8,958 nucleotides of DNA, from positions 1-8,958 of the forward strand of contig DATKGB010000082.1 in NCBI GenBank assembly GCA_035544315.1. The letters run 5' to 3'. A program made the translations under genes and the position numbers. Below are positions 1 through 4,921 of the stretch, in pieces. The notes under the pieces were generated by a model. That model made no database searches and was not told the DNA's origin. It saw nothing but the letters and a program-made list of their open reading frames with translations. This DNA comes from JALYSX01 sp035544315 (GTDB taxonomy: Bacteria > Vulcanimicrobiota > Vulcanimicrobiia > Vulcanimicrobiales > Vulcanimicrobiaceae). The first letter of the stretch is position 1. Every line of letters starts with the position of its first letter.

Positions 1-1
1 G

Positions 2-121
2 GCGCCGCAGCCCGTGCAGACGGCCGTTCCTGGTCCGAGCCCGGCGCCGCCGACGCAGCACGCATCCCTAATGTCCTTATTGGATATCCCTGGTACGATA
101 GAGACATCAAGTCCAATGTAG
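2..121 (+). CDS. Possible C-terminal tail of an unidentified upstream gene (partial)
   Basis: An open frame enters from the left edge and stops with TAG at 119-121. The first 20 or so codons are rich in Pro, Ala and Gln, like a flexible C-terminal tail. No domain is visible and the gene cannot be named. The stop codon overlaps the Shine-Dalgarno sequence of pdxS, which would suit an operon. Against this reading, the stretch from about 65 to 132 is clearly poorer in GC than the rest of the window and may be non-coding. The other two forward frames also stay open through the first 68 bases. This is a weak call. Confidence 0.3.
   Translation, partial: APQPVQTAVPGPSPAPPTQHASLMSLLDIPGTIETSSPM
91..99 (+). 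promoter_or_regulatory. Possible extended -10 promoter element upstream of pdxS
   Basis: TGGTACGAT has the TG-N-TANNAT form of an extended -10 element. It lies in the AT-richer stretch 65-132, about 34 bases before the pdxS start. No convincing -35 box is seen at the right distance. If the upstream frame really codes to 121, this promoter would lie inside that gene. Confidence 0.2.
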
Positions 122-125
122 GGAG
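121..125 (+). promoter_or_regulatory. Shine-Dalgarno site deciding the GTG start of pdxS
   Basis: GGGAG, or AGGGAG counting base 120, lies 7 bases before GTG at 133. It supports this GTG over in-frame upstream alternatives, because the frame stays open to the left edge of the window. Protein homology also places the start here. Confidence 0.7.
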
Positions 126-132
126 ACTCGTT

Positions 133-1023
133 GTGGCAGAAAAAGGTACCCTCACCGTCAAGCGCGGCCTCGCGCAGATGCTCAAGGGCGGCGTCATCAT
201 GGACGTCGTGACCCCAGAGCAGGCCGTCGTCGCCCAAGAAGCCGGCGCCGTTGCGGTCATGGCGCTCGAGCGCATTCCGGCCGACATCCGAGCCGACGGC
301 GGCGTCGCGCGCATGTCTAGCCTGGAACTCGTTCAGTCGATCATGGACGCCGTGACGATCCCAGTGATGGCCAAGTGCCGCATCGGCCACTTCGTCGAAG
401 CTCAAGCCCTGCAGCAGCTCGGCGTCGACTTCATCGACGAGTCCGAAGTGCTGACGCCCGCCGACGACAAGTACCAGTGCGACAAGCATCCGTTCACTAC
501 ACCGTTTGTCTGCGGCGCCCGCGATCTGGGCGAAGCCTTGCGCCGCATCGCCGAAGGCGCCGCGATGATCCGCAGCAAGGGCGAAGCCGGCAGCGGTAAT
601 ATCGTCGAGGCCGTGCGCCACATTCGTGCGATCACCGATTCCATTCGCGAACTTTCGGTTGCACCCAAAGAAGAACTCGTCGCGCGTGCTCGCGAATTGG
701 GCGCGCCGCTCGAGTTGGTCAAGGAAGTCGCTGCCGCCGGTCAACTGCCCGTCGTGCTGTTCTGCGCTGGCGGCGTTTCGACGCCGGCCGATGCGGCGTT
801 GATGATGCAGCTGGGCGCGCAAGGCATCTTCGTGGGCAGCGGAATTTTTAAGTCCAAGAACCCGGCGGCGTTCGCCAAAGCGATCGTCGACGTTACCACG
901 CACTTTAGCGATCCGAAGGCTCTGGTCGAGGCTTCCAAGTCGCTGGGCTTAGCCGAAGCGATGCCCGGGATCGACCTGCGTAAGCTGCCCGAATCCGAGT
1001 TGATGGCCTCGCGCGGCAATTAA
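133..1023 (+). CDS. pdxS: Pyridoxal 5'-phosphate synthase, lyase/synthase subunit PdxS (Pdx1)
   Basis: PdxS condenses ribose 5-phosphate, glyceraldehyde 3-phosphate and ammonia into PLP in the cytosol, with PdxT supplying the ammonia. The 296-residue protein has the usual family length and the TIM-barrel signatures. These include VKRGLAQMLKGGVIMDV at the N-terminus, ALERIPADIR, IDESEVLTPAD and FVGSGIFKS. Residues matching the Bacillus subtilis enzyme fall at the same numbers: Asp24, Lys81 (in VMAKCRIGH) and Lys149 (in IRSKGEAGSGN). The GTG start has a good Shine-Dalgarno site, and its first residues line up with the known family N-terminus. pdxT follows after 7 bases, so the two are almost certainly one transcript. 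Nothing looks damaged. Confidence 0.97.
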   Translation: MAEKGTLTVKRGLAQMLKGGVIMDVVTPEQAVVAQEAGAVAVMALERIPADIRADGGVARMSSLELVQSIMDAVTIPVMAKCRIGHFVEAQALQQLGVDFIDESEVLTPADDKYQCDKHPFTTPFVCGARDLGEALRRIAEGAAMIRSKGEAGSGNIVEAVRHIRAITDSIRELSVAPKEELVARARELGAPLELVKEVAAAGQLPVVLFCAGGVSTPADAALMMQLGAQGIFVGSGIFKSKNPAAFAKAIVDVTTHFSDPKALVEASKSLGLAEAMPGIDLRKLPESELMASRGN

Positions 1024-1030
1024 CTCTCGC

Positions 1031-1618
1031 ATGCCGCTCGGCGTTTTGGCGTTGCAAGGCGACGTCATCGAACATCTCGATGCGCTCGCGCGCGCCGGTG
1101 CCGACGCGATCTCGGTCAAGACGCTCGCGGAGTTGGAATCGATCGACGGGCTGATCGTTCCGGGCGGCGAGTCGACCACGGTGATGAAGTTGCTGACCCG
1201 CTTCGGCCTAGGCGATCCGATCGTCCGCCGGGTGCGCGCCGGGATGCCCTTGTGGGGAACCTGCATGGGCGCGATCGTCGCCGCGCGCGATGTCGCGGGC
1301 AGCGACCAGCCGACCTTGGATCTAATCGACATCGGCGTCCGTCGCAACGCGTTCGGGCGTCAGAACGATTCGGCCGAAGTCAACCTCCCGATCCCGGTGC
1401 TCGGCCCCAAGCCGTTTCCCGCAATTTTCATCCGCGCGCCGTGGATCGAGCGCGTTGGGCCTAGGGTCGAGACGCTGGCGGAGCGCGACGGCCACGTCGT
1501 CATGGCCCGCGAGGGCAACGTCTTGGCGACCTCGTTTCACCCCGAATTGACCGGCGACGATCGCGTCCACGCCTACTTTCTGGCGATGGTGCGAGGGAAG
1601 GAGCACTCCGCCGCGTAA
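1031..1618 (+). CDS. pdxT: Pyridoxal 5'-phosphate synthase, glutaminase subunit PdxT (Pdx2)
   Basis: PdxT hydrolyses glutamine and channels ammonia into the PdxS barrel. The 195-residue protein is a class I glutamine amidotransferase of normal length. It opens with the family's GVLALQGDV and has PGGEST at residues 44-49. The nucleophile Cys78 lies in PLWGTCMGAI, and the other two triad residues are His170 and Glu172 in SFHPELT. The VRRNAFGRQ segment at 103-111 is also typical. The ATG lies 7 bases after the pdxS stop with no clear Shine-Dalgarno site, so translation is probably coupled to pdxS. The family and function are secure. Confidence 0.97.
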   Translation: MPLGVLALQGDVIEHLDALARAGADAISVKTLAELESIDGLIVPGGESTTVMKLLTRFGLGDPIVRRVRAGMPLWGTCMGAIVAARDVAGSDQPTLDLIDIGVRRNAFGRQNDSAEVNLPIPVLGPKPFPAIFIRAPWIERVGPRVETLAERDGHVVMAREGNVLATSFHPELTGDDRVHAYFLAMVRGKEHSAA

Positions 1619-1713
1619 GAATTCGATGCCATGAATTCGCAAGCGCGGCCGCATCGATCGGGTCGCAGGGTCGACATCACTAGTCCCGGGCGTCCCAACG
1701 CGCCCGGCCGGCC
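1619..1713. other. Intergenic stretch dense in six- and eight-base restriction palindromes (polylinker-like)
   Basis: Directly after the pdxT stop, 95 bases hold two GAATTC (1619, 1633), GCGGCCGC (1645), ATCGAT (1653), CGATCG (1655), GTCGAC (1670), ACTAGT (1679), CCCGGG (1685) and GGCCGGCC (1706). This looks like a multiple cloning site, although no contiguous vector backbone is recognisable. GC-rich sites are expected by chance in this genome. GAATTC twice plus ACTAGT is less expected. No gene is seen here. Confidence 0.45.
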
Positions 1714-1724
1714 CCCCCACGAAC

Positions 1725-1756
1725 GCGAGACGGACGATGTCTCGCTTTCTGCGTTT
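1725..1756 (+). terminator. Terminator-like hairpin between pdxT and the HNH gene
   Basis: GCGAGAC (1725-1731) and GTCTCGC (1739-1745) form a perfect 7-bp stem with a 7-base loop. A T-rich tail, TTTCTGCGTTT, follows. It could end the pdxST transcript. The tail is interrupted, and a second short repeat (CTCGC 1741-1745 with GCGAG 1757-1761) competes for the same bases. It could instead be a regulatory hairpin in the leader of the HNH gene. Confidence 0.4.
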
Positions 1757-1767
1757 GCGAGGGCCCG

Positions 1768-2298
1768 ATGAGCGAAGTCTTGGTGCTCAACTCGACCTAC
1801 GAAGCGATGAATATCACGTCGTTCCAACGCGCCGTGAAGTTGATCTTCGCGGGTAAGGCCGAGATCCTTCACAATCGCGACCGCACGATCCGCTCGGGCA
1901 CGTTCGAAATGCGCCTGCCGTCGATTATCCGCATGCTGTATTACATTCGCCGGCCGATGCAGAAGGTCGCGCTGACCAAGAAGAACGTGTTGCTTCGCGA
2001 CGACTATACGTGCCAGTATTGCGGCCTGCGCGGCGAGCGCTTGATGACCGTCGATCACATCATGCCCAGAAGCAAGGGCGGCCCGTCGACCTGGGAAAAT
2101 TTGTGCTGCGCCTGTATGCGTTGCAACAACCGCAAGAACAACCGAACGCCGGTCGACGCCAATATGACGCTCAAGCGAAAGCCGCGCCAGCCCAAATACA
2201 TCCCGTGGATTCAAGTCAAGCGCAACACCCTACCGGGCGAATGGCACAAGTTCTTGTTCCTGTACAACGTCTCAATCGAAGAGCGCGTCGAGAGCTAA
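1768..2298 (+). CDS. HNH-family endonuclease (HNH_5 type)
   Basis: This is a 176-residue protein with a complete zinc-supported HNH nuclease core in its middle. CQYC (Cys82, Cys85) is followed by VDHIMPRSKGG with Asp96-His97. Then comes WENLCCACMRCNNRK, carrying Asn111 and the second metal-binding pair Cys116 and Cys119. The N-terminal LVLNSTYEAMNI segment is typical of the stand-alone chromosomal HNH proteins found in many GC-rich bacteria and cyanobacteria. Such proteins cut or nick DNA, but the cellular role of this subgroup is not established. GAGGG at 1759-1763 is the likely Shine-Dalgarno site. No restriction, toxin or mobile-element partner lies beside it, so a defence role is not supported here. 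Confidence 0.88.
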   Translation: MSEVLVLNSTYEAMNITSFQRAVKLIFAGKAEILHNRDRTIRSGTFEMRLPSIIRMLYYIRRPMQKVALTKKNVLLRDDYTCQYCGLRGERLMTVDHIMPRSKGGPSTWENLCCACMRCNNRKNNRTPVDANMTLKRKPRQPKYIPWIQVKRNTLPGEWHKFLFLYNVSIEERVES

Positions 2299-2321
2299 AC
2301 CGCGGCGCTAATAGCGGCTGT

Positions 2322-2597
2322 CTAGCGCGGGGCGCGTCTGCGGCGGATCATGAGCAGGACGGTGAGGATGACGCCGACGAGGCAGCAGACACTGCCACTC
2401 TCAACGACGGGAAAGTTGGTGTGGGCGAAATCGGGGCCGTAGCCGTACGCCCATAGCGCAAATCCGATCGGCATGAGCAAAGCGCCGATGGCGAAGACCT
2501 TCTCGTCGCGTGATGCTCGCATGGCGCTGTAGACGCCGACCGGGAACGTCACCACGGCGACAAAGGCATAGAACCAAGGAATCCAAGTCCAAGTCAT
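2322..2597 (-). CDS. Small hypothetical membrane protein with three predicted helices
   Basis: No known family was recognised. Read from the ATG at 2597, the protein is 91 residues with three hydrophobic stretches: roughly residues 5-24 (WIPWFYAFVAVVTFPVGVYS), 36-53 and 64-84. It ends in a basic RRRRAPR tail that would stay in the cytoplasm. A GTG at 2663 in the same frame would add 22 polar residues. That start lacks a Shine-Dalgarno site and leaves only 9 bases to the divergent bioA, so the ATG is preferred; its own ribosome-binding signal is weak. The stop lies 23 bases from the convergent HNH stop. Topology and size are visible, but function is unknown. Confidence 0.6.
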   Translation of the reverse strand: MTWTWIPWFYAFVAVVTFPVGVYSAMRASRDEKVFAIGALLMPIGFALWAYGYGPDFAHTNFPVVESGSVCCLVGVILTVLLMIRRRRAPR

Positions 2598-2620
2598 GCC
2601 GACCTGGCTTATGCCGGGCG

Positions 2621-2636
2621 TCGAAGTCTCCTTCGA
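2621..2636. repeat. Inverted repeat in the divergent region before bioA
   Basis: TCGAAG (2621-2626), a TCTC loop and CTTCGA (2631-2636) form a perfect 6-bp inverted repeat. It sits between the small membrane-protein gene and bioA, where an operator would be expected. It does not resemble the BirA, BioR or BioQ operators as I recall them. The AT-rich TTTTGATAACAAAC at 2649-2662 may hold the bioA -10 region. Confidence 0.25.
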
Positions 2637-2672
2637 GGTGGTGGGCGTTTTGATAACAAACACCGCGCGAAG

Positions 2673-3314
2673 ATGAGCGGGAACGAGTCTAGGCTCTGGC
2701 TGCCCTTCACCCAGATGCGCGGGTTTAACCCCGCGCTACGTTCGTTTGTCCGCGGGCGCGGGGCGATGCTGACCGACGGCGCCGGGCGGGAGCTGTTCGA
2801 TGCGACCAGTTCGATTTGGACGATCCTCCACGGACATTGCCATCCCCGCATTGTCGAAGCGATTGCTACTCAAGCCGCCCGGTTGGATCATGCGACGACG
2901 CTGGGCGCCTCCAATCCGGTCGCGGAATCGTTGGCCGATCGGTTGTGTGAAGTGGCGTCGATGGATCGCGCGTTCTTTGCCGGCGTCTCGGACATCGATG
3001 TCTTCAAGACGCGATTCGGCGCGGTCACGTTCGAAGCTTTGACGTATGCCGATGGTCGCGGCGCGGCGCAGCGCGACGATGTGGCTGCCGTTATCGTCGA
3101 ACCGTCTCTCCAGGCCGCCGCCGGTATGCGACTCGTTCCCGCCGCTGCATATGCGCCGCTCGGGGATATGCAACCGCTGCTCATCGTCGACGAGATCGCG
3201 ACCGGCTTTGGACGCACGGGCAGCATGTTTGCATTTCAGCGACCCCCGTCGTGTTCGACCGACGCGCAGATCGACGCATTCTTCGACGCCTTGGAAGCGG
3301 AGCTGGCGGCGTGA
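2673..3314 (+). CDS. bioA: BioA-like aminotransferase, internally deleted and probably inactive (DAPA aminotransferase remnant)
   Basis: BioA converts 8-amino-7-oxononanoate to 7,8-diaminononanoate in biotin synthesis. The family is about 430-450 residues, but this frame has only 213. The N-terminal part is typical: LWLPFTQM, and SSIWTILHGHCHPRI at 46-60. So are VAAVIVEPSLQAAAGMR and VDEIATGFGRTG, with Asp173. Two blocks are missing. After residue 104 (near base 2984) the PLP-phosphate segment and the YHGDT region are gone. After residue 189 (near 3239) the sequence jumps from SMFAFQ to a C-terminal PPSCSTDAQIDAFF, losing the PLP-binding lysine and the HGHSY region. Both losses keep the frame. 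A shorter loss near 165-168 is possible. The stop overlaps the bioF GTG by 4 bases. It is either a pseudogene or a misassembly. Confidence 0.85.
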   Translation: MSGNESRLWLPFTQMRGFNPALRSFVRGRGAMLTDGAGRELFDATSSIWTILHGHCHPRIVEAIATQAARLDHATTLGASNPVAESLADRLCEVASMDRAFFAGVSDIDVFKTRFGAVTFEALTYADGRGAAQRDDVAAVIVEPSLQAAAGMRLVPAAAYAPLGDMQPLLIVDEIATGFGRTGSMFAFQRPPSCSTDAQIDAFFDALEAELAA

Positions 3315-4423
3315 GCGACCCGACGTATCTGCTCCGCATCGAGCGGCGCTTGTCCGAAATCGCGGCCGCGGATCGCTTGCGTCACGTACAACCGCAACGG
3401 CCGCGCGATGCGATCGATTTCTCTTCCAACGATTACCTGGGGCTTTCGACCGATCCGCAGGTCGTCCAAGCGTTCCGTAACGCGTCGCGCGTAGGTTCGG
3501 GCGGCGCGCGCCTGCTGGGCGGCCGTCATCGCGAACACTCCCTGCTTGAAGAAGAGCTTGCGGCGTGGCTGGGACGCGAGCGCGTGCTCCTCTTCTCGTC
3601 GGGATATTTGGCGGCGCTGGGTGCGATCGCGGCGTTGGGAAGCGTCGTCGATACCATCTACTCCGACGAACGCAACCACGCGTCGCTGATCGACGGCATT
3701 CGCGCGACCGGCTTGGCGCGCGAAATTTACCCTCACGCGCAACTGCCGCCGCCGGGTTTGCGCTGCGCGCCCGCGTTGATCGTCAGCGAGTCGCTGTTTT
3801 CGATGGACGGCGATATGATCGACGTGCACGAAATGCTCGGCCGACTGGGCGATGACGACGTTCTCCTGCTCGACGAAGCGCACGCACTCGGGGTTCGCGG
3901 CGTCCAAGGCGCCGGTTTGGCCGGCGGCATCGACGACCCGCGGATCGTCGTGCTCGGCACGCTTTCCAAGGCGCTGGGCGGTTTGGGTGGTTTCATCGCC
4001 GGGCCGGAGCGCGCGATCGAGTTGCTGGTCAATACCGCGCGAACGTTTATCTTCGACACCGCGCTGCCGCCGGCGCTGGCGCTGGCCGCCCGCATCGCCC
4101 TGGTCATCGCGCGCAAAGCCGACGATCGCCGCGCGCATCTCGACGAACTGGCCGCGCGTCTGCGCGACCGGCTGATCGCGGGCGGAGCGTGTGTCGCGGG
4201 CGATTGGAACGCGCCGATCGTTCCGGTGATTCTCGGTGGCGAACGCCGCGCGATGGATGTGGCCGCGCGATTACTGCAGCAGCGCAGCTACGCGCCGGCG
4301 GTTCGTCCACCGACGGTGCCGCCCGGCACGTCGCGCCTACGCATCTCGCTGCGCAGCGATCTGGCGGTCGAACACGTCGACCGGCTTGCCGGTCAAATCG
4401 TGGAATGCATCGCTATTTTGTAA
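3311..4423 (+). CDS. bioF: 8-amino-7-oxononanoate synthase BioF
   Basis: BioF is a PLP enzyme that condenses pimeloyl-thioester with alanine, the first step in building the biotin rings. From GTG at 3311 it has 370 residues, close to the usual 380 or so. Visible signatures are DFSSNDYLGL, GSGGARLLGGRH, the PLP-stacking His123 in NHAS, and SLFSMDGD. Asp188 lies in LLDEAHALG, and the Schiff-base Lys220 in GTLSKALGGLGGF. The frame is open back to 3251, but homology begins at 3311. There GTGA shares 4 bases with the bioA stop, pointing to translational coupling. This is the only undamaged gene of the biotin cluster. A related alpha-oxoamine synthase role is possible, but its context favours BioF. 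Confidence 0.93.
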   Translation: MSDPTYLLRIERRLSEIAAADRLRHVQPQRPRDAIDFSSNDYLGLSTDPQVVQAFRNASRVGSGGARLLGGRHREHSLLEEELAAWLGRERVLLFSSGYLAALGAIAALGSVVDTIYSDERNHASLIDGIRATGLAREIYPHAQLPPPGLRCAPALIVSESLFSMDGDMIDVHEMLGRLGDDDVLLLDEAHALGVRGVQGAGLAGGIDDPRIVVLGTLSKALGGLGGFIAGPERAIELLVNTARTFIFDTALPPALALAARIALVIARKADDRRAHLDELAARLRDRLIAGGACVAGDWNAPIVPVILGGERRAMDVAARLLQQRSYAPAVRPPTVPPGTSRLRISLRSDLAVEHVDRLAGQIVECIAIL

Positions 4424-4638
4424 CCGGGACCGATACCGACGTCGGCAAGACGCGGGTGGTCGCGACCGCTCGCGCGCGCGTTGCGCGAACGCGGCGACGA
4501 GCCGACCGTCGTAAAATGCGTCCAGACGGGCTGCGCGCCGGACGAACCGGGGTGATGCGGCCCGGGCCGGGAAGCTGGGCCCGTACGGGGTACCTCGAGT
4601 TAGCGCGTTTAGCCCTGGCCGCGCCCTGGAACGCCGTT
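4405..4638 (+). pseudogene. bioD: bioD 5' fragment (dethiobiotin synthetase) with three frameshifts
   Basis: BioD is an ATP-dependent ligase that closes the ureido ring of dethiobiotin. The ATG at 4405 lies 19 bases inside the bioF end. It starts with HRYFVTGTDTDVGKT, the BioD P-loop. The reading then shifts by +1 three times. One shift is near the CC at 4466-4467, moving to a frame reading LARALRERGDEP and KCVQTG. The second is at the G run 4549-4552, moving to DAARAGKLGPYG. The third is at the G run 4587-4590, returning to YLELARLALAAPWNA. Removing one base at each run restores a continuous BioD-like start of about 77 residues, against about 225 for the whole family. The rest of the gene is absent. 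The codons look otherwise unmutated, which suggests consensus error or very recent change. Confidence 0.8.
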
Positions 4639-4639
4639 T

Positions 4640-4885
4640 AGCGACCGCTCGCTGGTCGAACCGATCGAGGCGCTGCGCTTCGTGGCGATGGCCCGGCTGG
4701 CGCTGCCCGAGGCGCTCATTCGCTTTGCCGGCGGCCACGAGGTGACGCTCCAAGGGCTTCAGGATCTGGGTATGCGCTCGGGTGCCAGCGGCCTGGTGCT
4801 GGGAAACTACTTGACGACGACCGGTCGTCAAGACGAAGATGACTTTGCTATGCTCGACCGTCTCGGTTTTGAAGTTCTCGTCTGA
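4640..4885 (+). pseudogene. bioB: bioB 3' fragment (biotin synthase C-terminus)
   Basis: BioB is a radical-SAM enzyme that inserts sulfur into dethiobiotin. Only about the last 81 residues are present, in one open frame ending with TGA at 4883. The segment EPIEALRFVAMARLALPEA, then IRFAGG, GMRSGASGLVLGNYLTT and DEDDFAMLDRLGF match the BioB C-terminal half. The Arg in IRFAGG probably corresponds to the arginine ligand of the [2Fe-2S] cluster. The CxxxCxxC radical-SAM motif and the cluster cysteines are missing. The fragment begins directly where bioD breaks off, near 4635-4640, so the rest of bioD and most of bioB are lost together. A GTG at 4682 could start a short peptide with no expected activity. 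Confidence 0.8.
4810..4832. repeat. Perfect 9-bp inverted repeat inside the bioB fragment
   Basis: CTTGACGAC (4810-4818) and GTCGTCAAG (4824-4832) are exact reverse complements with a 5-base loop, GACCG. The repeat spans codons for the YLTTTGRQ segment. No T run follows, so it is not a standard intrinsic terminator. Confidence 0.5.
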
Positions 4886-4897
4886 CGTGAGATTTTT
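4876..4897 (+). terminator. Weak terminator-like structure at the end of the biotin cluster
   Basis: TCTC (4876-4879) pairs with GAGA (4889-4892), with two possible G-U pairs inside, and TTTTT follows at 4893-4897. It overlaps the bioB stop and would separate the biotin genes from the decarboxylase gene. The stem is short, so this is a low-confidence call. Confidence 0.25.
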
Positions 4898-4921
4898 CTC
4901 CGCCTTTGCCCTCGTCTGCTA

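Noticed and set aside
1573..2214. 213-codon minus-strand open frame across the pdxT-HNH gap and the HNH gene
   Set aside because: It is antisense to the HNH core and covers the polylinker-like gap only because that gap is GC-rich. No motif was seen.
1768..2298. HNH protein as part of a defence, homing or mobile system
   Set aside because: No methyltransferase, restriction partner, immunity gene, intron or transposon signal flanks it. The protein fits the common stand-alone chromosomal HNH group.
2299..2321. Terminator between the convergent HNH and membrane-protein genes
   Set aside because: A short palindrome is present (CGCTA then TAGCG), but the loop would be too small and no T run follows on either strand.
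2598..2672. Biotin-responsive operator or riboswitch before bioA
   Set aside because: No BirA-, BioR- or BioQ-like palindrome was recognised, and no biotin riboswitch class is known to me.
3251..3310. Twenty-residue N-terminal extension of BioF from an ATG at 3251
   Set aside because: The added residues are unconserved and lie inside bioA. The GTG at 3311 overlaps the bioA stop and begins the homology.
3236..4138. 300-codon minus-strand open frame across bioF
   Set aside because: It is the shadow of an intact BioF with all catalytic motifs. Its low-complexity Arg/Gln/Asp composition has no recognisable family.
4561..4599. Second cluster of cloning-type sites (CCCGGG, GGGCCC, GGTACC, CTCGAG)
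   Set aside because: These sites fall within codons that read as BioD once the G-run shifts are corrected. The GGTACC site does not need the extra G, so it is explained by coding sequence.
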